From Schaalia turicensis ACS-279-V-Col4 (lineage in GTDB: Bacteria > Actinomycetota > Actinomycetes > Actinomycetales > Actinomycetaceae), in contig NZ_JH815209.1 in assembly GCF_000296505.1 (NCBI RefSeq), forward strand, positions 190,908-254,907: a stretch of 64,000 nucleotides of DNA. The letters are read 5' to 3'. The notes beneath the pieces were generated by a model. That model worked only from the letters and a program-made list of their open reading frames with translations. It was not told the origin of the DNA and did no database searches. Positions 28,701 through 37,895 of the stretch are shown here, in pieces (positions within the stretch are counted from its first letter, which is position 1; every line of letters starts with the position of its first letter). The position numbers were made by a program, and so were the translations under genes.

Positions 28701-29942
28701 GTGCACATTCACCACACCGGCGGTTTACCTGACGGCGATACTGATTCTCCAGAGCTGATCGTTACCCCGCGCGAAGGCGTACCTAGTGTCATCGATACAC
28801 CTGATGCGCTTGATCAAGCGAGGCGCAACCTAGAGCAAGGACTCACTCCCATCGCTGTGGATGTTGAGCGCGCCCAAGGCTTCCGTTATGGCAACGACCC
28901 CTACTTGGTTCAGATTCGACGCGAAGACGTTGGTACCTTCCTGATCGATACAGCCGCATTGCCTGACTTGTCGTCACTTCAAGCGGGCGTGAACGACGTA
29001 TGGCTTTTGCACGACGCGTTGCAGGATCTGCCGAATTTGCGACAGGTGGGACTCAATCCCCCGTCGTTGTTTGATACTGAGGTCGGCGCGCGTCTTCTGG
29101 GGTTAAAGAAATTCGGTCTTGCTGCCGTATGCGAGCAGGTGCTCGGTTTGGGCCTCGTGAAAGACCACCAGGCATCTAACTGGTCGGTTCGTCCACTATC
29201 GAAGGACTGGCTTCGCTACGCGGCCCTCGATGTCGAATTGTTGACGGAACTTTACCGTCGTTTGTCCATCCAACTGAACGACGCGGGTCGCTGGGAGTGG
29301 ATGGAAGAAGAATGCGACTACCTAGCTCACCTGGATCCGCCTGCGCCCAAGAGGGACCGCTGGCGAAATCTGCCCGGCGCGGGAAAGATACGAGGCCGGC
29401 GCAACCTAGGAGTCCTCAAGGCTTTGTGGGAGGCGCGCGAAGAAATCGCTCAGGAACTTGATAAGGCACCCGGTCGTTTGGTGCGCAATGCTGCTCTGGT
29501 GCAGGCTGCGCTGAATCCTCCGCGGAATAAGCGCATGTTGCTGTCGATTTCTGAGTTCCGCTCCCCTGTTGCCAGGCAATACGCTGACCGTTGGTTACGC
29601 GCGATCCGACTGGCCGAAACGGCAAATGAGGACGAATTGCCACCGCTACGTCTTCCTCATCGTCCAGGTTCAGTTCCCGAAGCGCGAAACTGGGGTCGTA
29701 TCGATCCTGACGCTGCAGCGCGATTGGTGGCTGTTCGCGGGGCAATGACCGAGCTTTCTGAAGAAATCGGTATTGCTCCCGAGGTCATTCTTGAACCTCG
29801 TATTCAGCGTTACTTGGCGTGGGCGCCTCTTGATCCGAAGCGTCCCAGCGGCGACGAGATTGAACAGAGGATGTTTGACAAGGGCGCTAGGGATTGGCAG
29901 ATGGACCTTTGTCTTGACCCGATCGCGGATGTCTTGGAGTGA
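28701..29942 (+). CDS. rnd: RNase D-like 3'-5' exonuclease with HRDC domain
   Basis: 413-residue DEDD exonuclease acting on RNA 3' ends, by family. Exo I is AVDVERAQG (DxE), Exo II includes LLHDALQDL, and Exo III is YAALDVELLTELY. A first HRDC domain spans about 210-290 (GVLKALWEAREEIAQELDK...), and a second HRDC-like region follows to the end (ITELSEEIG-type helix). GGGAG precedes the GTG start. It forms a two-gene unit with the DUF3000 gene and converges on dxs. Confidence 0.9.
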   Translation: MHIHHTGGLPDGDTDSPELIVTPREGVPSVIDTPDALDQARRNLEQGLTPIAVDVERAQGFRYGNDPYLVQIRREDVGTFLIDTAALPDLSSLQAGVNDVWLLHDALQDLPNLRQVGLNPPSLFDTEVGARLLGLKKFGLAAVCEQVLGLGLVKDHQASNWSVRPLSKDWLRYAALDVELLTELYRRLSIQLNDAGRWEWMEEECDYLAHLDPPAPKRDRWRNLPGAGKIRGRRNLGVLKALWEAREEIAQELDKAPGRLVRNAALVQAALNPPRNKRMLLSISEFRSPVARQYADRWLRAIRLAETANEDELPPLRLPHRPGSVPEARNWGRIDPDAAARLVAVRGAMTELSEEIGIAPEVILEPRIQRYLAWAPLDPKRPSGDEIEQRMFDKGARDWQMDLCLDPIADVLE

Positions 29943-29965
29943 CTCTTGAGGATTCAAGCTTCTCT

Positions 29966-31849
29966 TTAGAGGGTACGTGAAATACGTTCCGCAATCTGGT
30001 GAGCCGTCAAACCGCACCGTTCCAGCAGAGACTCGCGCTCGGCGTGCCGCAGGAATACCTTCGCAACACCCAGCGTGATGACGGTAGCATCCACGGACTC
30101 GTTGGCAAGAAGATCGCGCACCCCCCAACCAAAACCGCCGTCAACGATGCCATCTTCCAGAGTCACCACGCGTTGTGCCTGCTTGGCAAAACTGGCAAGT
30201 TCAGGGTTGATCGGTAGAAGCCACACAGGATCCACAACACGAACACGCTTACCCTGTTCAGTCAGAATGCGTGCTGTTTCAAGACCCTCGGGACCAAAAG
30301 CGCCCGCTACTACGAGGAGCACATCAACATCGTCAGTGTCGGGTTCAAAGAGAACATCCACACCGTTCACTGAGCGAATTGCGTTCATCGGCGCTGGTAG
30401 AGAGCCCTTACGGTAGCGGAGAACGGTCGGCCGATCCTTCACTCCCACCGCGCGACGCAAGCTGGCGCGAAGAGTTGCCTCATCACGCGGGGCAGCGAGC
30501 TCAAGTGAGGGGATGATCGAGCACATCGCGATATCCCAGACACCATTGTGTGAGGCGCCATCCGCACCGGTGATACCTGCACGGTCAAGAACAACCGTCA
30601 CGCCAGCCTTGTGCAATGCCACGTCCATTAACAGCTGGTCAAAAGCACGATTAAGGAAGGTTGCGTACAGCGCAACAACCGGATGAGCGCCCGCATAGGC
30701 CATGCCAGCAGCGCTAGCAATCGCTTCCTGTTCAGCAATACCCACATCGACAACGCGGTCCGGGAATTCCTCGTGGAATGGTTTCAAACCGACGGGAGCC
30801 ATCATCGCTGCGGTGACACCGACAACAGTGTCGTCTTCGCGCGCAATTTTGACGATCTCGTCGGCAAATACGCTGGTCCAGCCGAAACGTGCCGGAGCAA
30901 CGGGGAGTCCTGTTTCGGGGTGAATCGGTCCAACGGCGTGGAAGCGATCAGCGATGTCTTCTTCGGCGGGAGTATAACCGCGTCCCTTTTGGGTGATGAC
31001 GTGGACAAGAACTGGATGCTTCGAAGTCCGCGCACGCTGTAGTGTGGTTTCAAGCTCGGTCTCATTGTGTCCGTTGACGGGACCTAAGTATTTGAAGCCC
31101 AGGTCTTCGAACATTGCCTGAGGAGCAATAACGTCTTTGATGCCGGTCTTCAGACCGTGTAGCGCGTCGTATGCCGCTTTACCAGGATCCCCCAGAGCAA
31201 GCAGATGACGCTTACCCCAAGCAAGAGCACGTTCGTAGCCTTCCGAGGTGCGAAGCGCGTCGAGATGATGGGCAACACCGCCGATTGTTGGCGCGTAGGA
31301 ACGTCCATTGTCGTTGACGACTACGACAACACGACGATCAGTTGATTCGGCGATGGTGTTCAACGCTTCCCAAGCCATACCACCGGTCAGGGCACCGTCA
31401 CCGATGATGGCGACCGTTGATGATGCGTCGCCCCGGCGTTTCTTCTCGCGGGAAATACCATCGGCCCATGCCAGTGAGCTTGAAGCGTGCGACGACTCAA
31501 TAACATCGTGATCTGATTCTGAGCGGGAGGGATAGCCAGACAGTCCACCTTCTTGGCGCAGGCCGGAAAAGTCCTGGCGACCCGTCAGAAGCTTGTGGAC
31601 GTACGCCTGGTGGCCGGTGTCAAAAAGAATCGTGTCTTTGGGTGAACGAAATACTCGGTGCAGGGCAATCGTCAGTTCAACAACGCCCAAATTGGGACCC
31701 AGGTGCCCACCGGTTTTCGACACGTTGGTGATCAGGAAGCTACGAATTTCCTTGGAAAGCTGAACAAGTTGAGCCTCTGAAAGGGTACGTAAATCCGACG
31801 GGGAATGGATGCTGGTGAGCAGTGGCATATCCGCGTCTGATGAAGTCAT
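29966..31849 (-). CDS. dxs: 1-deoxy-D-xylulose-5-phosphate synthase
   Basis: Thiamine-diphosphate enzyme for the first step of the MEP isoprenoid pathway, joining pyruvate and glyceraldehyde 3-phosphate. The 627-residue product has the N-terminal GGHLGPNLGVVELT, the thiamine-binding GDGALTGGMAWEALN, and HDVIESSHASSSLAWADG. The transketolase pyrimidine-binding domain (GIAEQEAIASAAGMAYAG) and the C-terminal domain follow. I choose ATG 31849, which has TAGTAT seven bases upstream and no usable Shine-Dalgarno; ATG 31828 (MPLLTSI) is a family-typical alternative. Confidence 0.95.
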   Translation of the reverse strand: MTSSDADMPLLTSIHSPSDLRTLSEAQLVQLSKEIRSFLITNVSKTGGHLGPNLGVVELTIALHRVFRSPKDTILFDTGHQAYVHKLLTGRQDFSGLRQEGGLSGYPSRSESDHDVIESSHASSSLAWADGISREKKRRGDASSTVAIIGDGALTGGMAWEALNTIAESTDRRVVVVVNDNGRSYAPTIGGVAHHLDALRTSEGYERALAWGKRHLLALGDPGKAAYDALHGLKTGIKDVIAPQAMFEDLGFKYLGPVNGHNETELETTLQRARTSKHPVLVHVITQKGRGYTPAEEDIADRFHAVGPIHPETGLPVAPARFGWTSVFADEIVKIAREDDTVVGVTAAMMAPVGLKPFHEEFPDRVVDVGIAEQEAIASAAGMAYAGAHPVVALYATFLNRAFDQLLMDVALHKAGVTVVLDRAGITGADGASHNGVWDIAMCSIIPSLELAAPRDEATLRASLRRAVGVKDRPTVLRYRKGSLPAPMNAIRSVNGVDVLFEPDTDDVDVLLVVAGAFGPEGLETARILTEQGKRVRVVDPVWLLPINPELASFAKQAQRVVTLEDGIVDGGFGWGVRDLLANESVDATVITLGVAKVFLRHAERESLLERCGLTAHQIAERISRTL

Positions 31850-31862
31850 AGCCCTCATACTA
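31850..31862 (-). promoter_or_regulatory. Putative -10 box for dxs (leaderless)
   Basis: Minus-strand TAGTAT (31862-31857) lies seven bases before the ATG at 31849, giving the same arrangement as at several other genes in this window. Confidence 0.4.
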
Positions 31863-31978
31863 GTTGCCACACATGTTCCTAGCGACCTTCGCCCTCGAAA
31901 AGCACATCGTGAGCGGGCTAACATAGAGCTAACATGCTTCCTTTAGTCAACCGAAATGCCTGTGTGCAAGGAGGAACA

Positions 31979-33979
31979 ATGAGCGTTACCGTCGCCCCCT
32001 ACGGTGAATGGACATCCCCAATTTCCGGCGATTCTTTTACTGCTCGGTCAGTCACTCTCTCGCAGGTTCGCGTTGACGGTTCTGCTACCTATTGGGTTGA
32101 AGGACATCCGAAAGAAAACGGACGAGGTACCCTGTTGCGTCGTACCGGTGCTGGCGTTACTTCAGAGGTCCTCCCCCTGATCGATGGTGCTCGCCTTCCC
32201 GATATTCGCACTCGCGTTCACGAATACGGTGGTCGTGCCTACGCGGTGCTCGATGGTTTCATCGTGTTCTCCGACGGCTTTGATAACCGCGTCTACCGTT
32301 TCGACACCAACGACCCACACCGTACGATTTCTCCGCTTACCACGCTGTCGAAGTCGCGCTACGGCGACTTCGAGATTGATGATGTTCGTGGCCTCGTCTA
32401 TGCGGTCAGGGAAGATCACTCGGGCGACGGCGAACCGACAAACACGCTGGTCGCAATCCCGATCGACGGTAGTGCTGCACGCAACGACGCTGCGATCATC
32501 ACGATCTTTGAAGGCACTGACTTTGTTGCTGCACCTGCAGTTTCTCCTGATGGCACGAAGCTTGCATGGCTGTCGTGGAACCACCCGCATATGCCGTGGA
32601 CACAGAGCGCACTGCACGTGGGCGCACTCAATTTCGAAGGTCGTATTGAGGTTTCGAAGACGATCGTCGACAAGGAAGACGTGTGTGTCTACGAGCCTCG
32701 GTGGACTCTTGACGGTGACCTCATCCACGTCGATGACACGACCGGTTGGGCCAACCTGTACCGCACGGAAGGCTTTACGTGGAAGGATGACGAGCCCTCA
32801 GACGCGTGGACAACGCGCCTTCGCACTCGTGCCATGCACCCGGGAACTCAGGCGTTCTCGCACCCGCACTGGCAGCTCGGTCTGCACTCCTACGATAACT
32901 ACGATAACGACCTGCTGATCTGCTCGTGGGCTGAGGACCTGACGTGGCACATCGGTACCGTGCGCGTCGACAACGGAATGGCTGAAGAATGGGCAACCGG
33001 CTGGTGGCCGATCGGTAACGTGGCATCCAACGATGGTCGCGTAGTCTTCCTTGCTGACTCCCCCACGCACACGCCGGCAATTATTCAGATCAAGGGTGGC
33101 GCCACGACGATTATTCGCCCGTCATCCGAAGCTGAAATCAGCCCGGAGCTGGTTTCTTCAGGGCAGATTATCTCCTGGCCGACCTCAGATGGCGAGACCG
33201 CGTACGGCTTCTACTACGCACCAAAGAACCCTGACTTTTCAGGCCCGAAGAATGCTCTTCCCCCGCTGATCGTCAATGTTCACGGTGGCCCGACTTCTTC
33301 GACCCGACCCGGCTTGTCGATTCCATTGCAGTACTGGACCAGCCGTGGTTTCGCTGTGCTCGACGTTAACTACCGTGGTTCAACCGGATTCGGTCGCGCA
33401 TACCGCGAGCGTCTCAACGGTCACTGGGGCGTTATGGATGTGAATGACTGCGTTGATGGCGTGCGCTATCTGGTTGACCGAGGTTTCGTTGATCCGAAGC
33501 GCGTTGCTATCCGTGGCGGATCCGCCGGTGGCTTCACCACCTTGAACGCACTGGCAAACACCGATGTGTTCACCGCGGGAACGTCACTCTATGGCATCGC
33601 TGACCTGCGCCTTCTGTCTGCAGAAACCCACAAGTTCGAGTCTCGTTACAACGATCGCTTGATCGGTACTGAAGATCCGAACAGCGAACTGTGGGCCAAG
33701 CGCTCGCCGATTACTCACATTCACCAGATCAATGCTCCTCTTCTGCTGTTGCAAGGCGAAGATGACAAGGTGGTTCCGCCGTCACAGGCACGCCTCATGT
33801 TTGATGCACTGAAGGATCGTGGAAACGCTGTTGCGATGAAGATCTACCCGAATGAAGCTCACGGCTTCCGTCGCGCAGAGACGATTCGTGATGCGTGGAG
33901 CTCCGAGCTCGCGTTCTACGGGCGTGTCTGGGACATGGACGTCGACGTTGAATCCGATATCGATATCGCCAACCTCTGA
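31979..33979 (+). CDS. S9-family prolyl oligopeptidase-like serine peptidase
   Basis: 666-residue cytoplasmic serine peptidase, with no signal peptide. An N-terminal beta-propeller (about 1-400) precedes an alpha/beta-hydrolase domain. The predicted catalytic triad is Ser515 in RGGSAGGF, Asp596 in GEDDKVVP and His628 in EAHGFR. The propeller and domain order match acylaminoacyl-peptidase or dipeptidyl-peptidase members of family S9. The ATG at 31979 follows AAGGAGG by four bases. The gene diverges from dxs and its stop overlaps the clcA start (TGATG). Confidence 0.92.
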   Translation: MSVTVAPYGEWTSPISGDSFTARSVTLSQVRVDGSATYWVEGHPKENGRGTLLRRTGAGVTSEVLPLIDGARLPDIRTRVHEYGGRAYAVLDGFIVFSDGFDNRVYRFDTNDPHRTISPLTTLSKSRYGDFEIDDVRGLVYAVREDHSGDGEPTNTLVAIPIDGSAARNDAAIITIFEGTDFVAAPAVSPDGTKLAWLSWNHPHMPWTQSALHVGALNFEGRIEVSKTIVDKEDVCVYEPRWTLDGDLIHVDDTTGWANLYRTEGFTWKDDEPSDAWTTRLRTRAMHPGTQAFSHPHWQLGLHSYDNYDNDLLICSWAEDLTWHIGTVRVDNGMAEEWATGWWPIGNVASNDGRVVFLADSPTHTPAIIQIKGGATTIIRPSSEAEISPELVSSGQIISWPTSDGETAYGFYYAPKNPDFSGPKNALPPLIVNVHGGPTSSTRPGLSIPLQYWTSRGFAVLDVNYRGSTGFGRAYRERLNGHWGVMDVNDCVDGVRYLVDRGFVDPKRVAIRGGSAGGFTTLNALANTDVFTAGTSLYGIADLRLLSAETHKFESRYNDRLIGTEDPNSELWAKRSPITHIHQINAPLLLLQGEDDKVVPPSQARLMFDALKDRGNAVAMKIYPNEAHGFRRAETIRDAWSSELAFYGRVWDMDVDVESDIDIANL

Positions 33980-35799
33980 TGCGGGCTTCTGTTTCTTTCT
34001 TGGCACAACTGGGTGAAAAAGCCGGTCAGCACCGTTCTTTCGTCGGTCTATTAGCGGCGCTCGTCGGCATTATCGTCGGCGGCGCAGCGGTTCTTTTTAA
34101 CCTGATGATTCAGGGGTGGACGTGGGTCACCACCGGTTACAGTGACTACTCAACGCATGCTGGCGACCCCCACGGAGTCTTCGGTTGGTCCCCCTGGGTG
34201 TTCTTGCTTCTGGCTCCCGTTGTCTCAGCGTTGATCTACGGGCCCCTGGTTCAGCGGTTCGCTCCCAGTGCACGAGGCCACGGTATTCCCGAAGTGATGC
34301 TGGCCGTTCGACGCAAGGGAGGCAAGATTCCCGGGCGCGTCGCAGTGGTGAAGCTGATTGCTTCTTCTTTGACGATTGGCGCCGGTGGTTCAGCGGGACG
34401 AGAAGGTCCGATTGTCCAGGTCGGAGCGTCGCTCGGTTCCTCGTTGGCGTCCTCTCTTCGTTTGCCTCCGCAACGCGTAGTTCTTTTAGCGTCCTGTGGC
34501 GCAGCGGGTGGCATCGCCGCAACTTTCCATGCTCCGCTTGCTGGCGCAGTCTTTGCTCTCGAAGTGATTCTGACGCAGTTCAGTGCCGAAACCTTCGGAT
34601 ATGTCGTTATTTCTTCAGTGATGGCATCCGTTGTTGCACGCACGTTGCAGGGTGACGAAACGATCGTGAATCTTGGTCATGATCTCTCCTTCTCGCATCT
34701 GACAGACATGTGGTGGGTTGCTCTCCTCGGTGTGATCGCCGGTCTTGCGGGTCTAGGTTTCTCGAAGCTCCTTTATTGGCTTGAAGATGTGATCGACGCT
34801 TTCTGGAAACGTCTGAGCCTTCCCGAATGGTCACGTCCGGCTGTTCTCGGCATCCTTTTGGGCGCGGGTATTGTGGCCTTCCCTCAGATGTTCGGCTCGG
34901 GATACCCGATCGAAGAAGACGCTCTAGCAGGCAAATACACGATTGGCTTCCTGCTGATTTTGATGGTGGGACGCGCCCTGTACACGTCCTACACGATCGG
35001 TATCGGTGGATCCGGTGGCGTTTTTGCCCCGACGCTTTTTATCGGCGCAATGGCCGGAGCCTCATTCGGGCAAATCCTTTCCCCCATTACTGACACTCCC
35101 GCCGGCGTCTTCGGTGTGATTGGTATGGGCGCGGCATTCGCTGGAGCGGCACGCGCTCCGATGACCGCCGTTTTGATCATCGTCGAAATGACGGGGCAGT
35201 ATTCGCTGATTATGCCGATGATGCTTGCCGTCGTTCTGGCCACCGGCGTCTCGAGGTTCCTAACACGCGCCACCATCTACACCGAAAAACTTCGTCGTCG
35301 AGGCGACGTTCTGGATGACCCTGTGGATGCAACACTGCTCGGCGCTCACCCGGTTTCGCACTGGATGGAGGACGCTCCCGGTACTTTGGCACCCTCGACC
35401 ACGCTCGATCAGGCGATTAAGAAGATGCGTGTCCTTGGTGCCCAGACTCTTCCCGTTGTCGACGATGCTGGAACCTACGTTGGGCTAGCAAGCGCCATTG
35501 ATCTTGCTCTGGCGCGCCAAAGCGAAACAGATATGGCCTCGTCGCTGGATTCTTTGAAACTGCCCAACGTGCACGTCACGCCCACCGCACTACCGTCGAA
35601 GGTGCTCGAAGTACTGCAGACATCAGGTCTGCCGGGGATTCCCGTCGTCAATGATTCGTTGCATGTGGTGGGCTGGGTGTCCCAGCAGTCCCTGATTGAA
35701 CGCCTCTATCGCGATCAGCGTCGCGCCATCGCAGCTCGCGCACAGTCGTCGTGGGGTTCGAGGTTCCAAGAGAAGCATTCACGCCGACACACGAGTTAA
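33979..35799 (+). CDS. ClC-family chloride channel/transporter with CBS domains
   Basis: 606-residue membrane protein with about 10-12 helices. ClC selectivity motifs are visible: RGHGIPEVM at the first filter position, GREGPIVQVGASLGS, and GIGGSGGVFAPTLFIGA. A cytoplasmic C-terminal region of two CBS domains (about 450-580; VSHWMEDAPGTLAP and LPNVHVTPTALPS) may bind adenine nucleotides. Whether it is a channel or an H+/Cl- exchanger depends on gating residues I did not align. It is co-transcribed with the S9 peptidase by overlap. Confidence 0.92.
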   Translation: MRASVSFLAQLGEKAGQHRSFVGLLAALVGIIVGGAAVLFNLMIQGWTWVTTGYSDYSTHAGDPHGVFGWSPWVFLLLAPVVSALIYGPLVQRFAPSARGHGIPEVMLAVRRKGGKIPGRVAVVKLIASSLTIGAGGSAGREGPIVQVGASLGSSLASSLRLPPQRVVLLASCGAAGGIAATFHAPLAGAVFALEVILTQFSAETFGYVVISSVMASVVARTLQGDETIVNLGHDLSFSHLTDMWWVALLGVIAGLAGLGFSKLLYWLEDVIDAFWKRLSLPEWSRPAVLGILLGAGIVAFPQMFGSGYPIEEDALAGKYTIGFLLILMVGRALYTSYTIGIGGSGGVFAPTLFIGAMAGASFGQILSPITDTPAGVFGVIGMGAAFAGAARAPMTAVLIIVEMTGQYSLIMPMMLAVVLATGVSRFLTRATIYTEKLRRRGDVLDDPVDATLLGAHPVSHWMEDAPGTLAPSTTLDQAIKKMRVLGAQTLPVVDDAGTYVGLASAIDLALARQSETDMASSLDSLKLPNVHVTPTALPSKVLEVLQTSGLPGIPVVNDSLHVVGWVSQQSLIERLYRDQRRAIAARAQSSWGSRFQEKHSRRHTS

Positions 35800-35855
35800 C
35801 GAAGCGTAAGCGTAGAGTCTGGTATCACTCAGCGAAAACCCGACGTATACGGACG

Positions 35856-36205
35856 GATGAGTCGGTCTGTACGCCGGGTTTTGTCCCGCACAAGCGGTGG
35901 CGACCATCTATCTAGGACGTTTGTTGCCAAACGCCTCAAGCAACCTACCCGCAGGCGTCGGGCGGGCCACCCATACCTGCTGCTCGGTCTTGCTCTGGGT
36001 GGGGTTTACCAAGCCGGCTCGGTCACCCAAACCGCTGGTGAGCTCTTACCTCACCTTTTCACCCTTACCGCTTGCGCGGCGGTTTATTTTCTGTGGCACT
36101 ATCCCTCGGGTCACCCCGGGTGGCTGTTAGCCATCACCCTGCCCTGTAGAGCCCGGACGTTCCTCGAGAACCGTGTGGTCCGCGCGGTCGCCCAACCGAC
36201 TCATC
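35856..36205 (-). ncRNA. rnpB: RNase P RNA (type A)
   Basis: Catalytic RNA that matures tRNA 5' ends. Reading the minus strand, the 5' GATGAGTCGGT pairs with the 3' ACCGACTCATC. The universally conserved blocks are present: GAGGAACGTCCGGGC, ACAGGGCAGGGTGATGGCTA, GTGCCACAGAAA, and the 3' GGGACAAAACCCGGCGTACA region (each given in part). The length, about 350 nt, fits actinobacterial forms. Just downstream, GTATACGTCGGGTTTT could pair with the 3' AAAACCCGGCGTAC or serve as a terminator arm. The ends are set from the terminal stem. Confidence 0.93.
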
Positions 36206-36230
36206 CGCGCCCATAGTCTAACGCACCCGC

Positions 36231-36242
36231 TAGGCTTCACAT
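36231..36242 (+). promoter_or_regulatory. Putative -10 box for leaderless yaaA mRNA
   Basis: TAGGCT at 36231-36236 is followed by six bases and the ATG at 36243, identical in form to glgC. No Shine-Dalgarno is present. Confidence 0.5.
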
Positions 36243-37061
36243 ATGTTCATCTGGTTACCCCCGTCCGAATCCAAAACAACACCAGCACACGGGCCTCGTT
36301 TTGACGTGACACAGCTTGCTCGCCCTGAGCTTGCATCCTGGCGCGAAAACTTGATCCACACTGTTCAGGCGCTCAGCGTTCGCGACGACGCTGCTCAGTT
36401 GTTCGGTCTTGGCCCGGCTTCAGCTGCGGATTTACAGGCGAATATCGACTTGTATTCTGCACCATGCGATGCGGCTGAAAACCTGTTTACAGGCGTTCTC
36501 TATGACGCGGTCTCATTCCCAACACTGCCGGAGCAGCATCATGCGGTCGCGCTTGAAACAACGCGTGTCTTCTCTGGGCTTTTTGGTGTGGTGAACCTCG
36601 ACGATGTCCTGCCCAACCACCGTCTTGCGATGGGCACGAAACTGCCGGACATCGGCCCTTTGCCGACCTATTGGAAGAAGCCCCTTGATACATCGCTCAA
36701 AGCAGAAGCTGAAGGAGCTCCGATCGTTGATGCTCGTTCTGGCCCGTATCGTAGTGCCTGCCTCGCTCCTTGGGCGCATCGCATCGAGATCGGCGTGGTT
36801 CGTCAAGCGAAGGGGAAGCGTTCGGTGATTTCCCACGATGCGAAGCGGTGGCGAGGCCGTGCGTGCGCTCACCTCTACGCGTCAATTTCGGCTGATGCGG
36901 ATTTCGACGCGATCGTCGAGGCTCTGTGTTCAGCCACTACCTTGGATCCGATCATGGATGCTCAGGGTGGTGCTCATGCGGTTATCGACGTGGAAGTACC
37001 TGAGGCGAAACCGACAAAGCAGGGCGGGTCACTCACTCACCTGGTGTTGGTCACCGACTGA
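36243..37061 (+). CDS. yaaA: YaaA family peroxide stress protein (DUF328)
   Basis: 272-residue cytoplasmic protein of the YaaA family. In E. coli it lowers intracellular free iron under peroxide stress. Family features are the N-terminal FIWLPPSESKT, VLYDAVSF, FSGLFGVVNLDDVLPNHRLAMG, and the basic C-terminal region VISHDAKRWRGRACAHL. No other domain is seen. It stands alone between rnpB (divergent) and a convergent gene. Confidence 0.9.
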   Translation: MFIWLPPSESKTTPAHGPRFDVTQLARPELASWRENLIHTVQALSVRDDAAQLFGLGPASAADLQANIDLYSAPCDAAENLFTGVLYDAVSFPTLPEQHHAVALETTRVFSGLFGVVNLDDVLPNHRLAMGTKLPDIGPLPTYWKKPLDTSLKAEAEGAPIVDARSGPYRSACLAPWAHRIEIGVVRQAKGKRSVISHDAKRWRGRACAHLYASISADADFDAIVEALCSATTLDPIMDAQGGAHAVIDVEVPEAKPTKQGGSLTHLVLVTD

Positions 37062-37160
37062 TCGGACTCGGGAGCAGATGCTGGCCGTCGTAGAGTGGCG
37101 CTGTCATACGATACGAGGCGACACACCCCGCCGCCGGGGCACGATCCCGAGCGATCGGCT

Positions 37161-37895
37161 TCAGGCTTGAGTCGTCCTCACAACGATCGCGCCGGTATCT
37201 TCGGTCCAGTAGAGCTGGTCTTCAGGGGTGAGGCGAATCTGTTCAAGTTCGGCCGGGGATAGCTCCGCTGCCATTCCAATGCCAACACCATTACGCACTT
37301 CGAAGATCGCGAGGGCACCGAGGTTTGCGCGAACACGTTCATACTCGCCCACGAGGTCTTCTGGAAGCGATTCAGCGAGCGCGCGACGCTTGGCGATCAC
37401 ATCGCGAAGCTCGTCGTCGCTTTCTTTCACGTCGGCAGCAAATTCCTGCTTGGTCTTTTCAATGTCGGCAGCGATCGCTTTCGCTTCGTCAATCATTGCT
37501 TGACGAGCATTCTTAGCCGCCTCAAGACGTTCTTCACCGTCGAGCTGTTCATTTTCCAAAGTGGACAAGCGCTTATCCATTTGAGCGATTTCATGTTCCA
37601 TCGCGTTGATGTCGCGAAGAGGAACCTGATTGCCGTCGATTCGACTCTGTTGCTTAGCTCGTCTGGCGCTCACACGTTCGATCTCGTCCGCGCTACGTTG
37701 GACGTCTCGTTCAATATCTGCGATTGCTGCACCTTGGGTGACGGCTGCGCGCTTCAGGTCGTCGAGGCGTCCTGCGAGCTCGCGGACAACACCGTGCGCC
37801 GGATGGGAGTCACGGGCGTGTCGAAGCGCAGATTCGCGCTGGTCGAAGGATTTGAGTTCGAGCAGGCTGAGCTGGTTCAGGTATGTTGCTTTCAC
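37161..37895 (-). CDS. Coiled-coil protein of the CT398/zinc-ribbon family, zinc ligands absent
   Basis: 244-residue protein. A long coiled coil (about 35-180; ALRHARDSHPAHGVVRELAG at its start) is followed by the C-terminal domain that is normally a C4 zinc ribbon in this family. Relatives read CxGC...LP...CxxCGRILVR. Here the matching stretch is GMAAELSPAELEQIRLTPED followed by YWTEDTGAIVVR. There is no cysteine anywhere in the protein, so the metal site is lost while the fold outline remains. Function is unknown. Its start overlaps the Nif3 stop by four bases, a common actinobacterial pairing. Confidence 0.85.
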   Translation of the reverse strand: MKATYLNQLSLLELKSFDQRESALRHARDSHPAHGVVRELAGRLDDLKRAAVTQGAAIADIERDVQRSADEIERVSARRAKQQSRIDGNQVPLRDINAMEHEIAQMDKRLSTLENEQLDGEERLEAAKNARQAMIDEAKAIAADIEKTKQEFAADVKESDDELRDVIAKRRALAESLPEDLVGEYERVRANLGALAIFEVRNGVGIGMAAELSPAELEQIRLTPEDQLYWTEDTGAIVVRTTQA

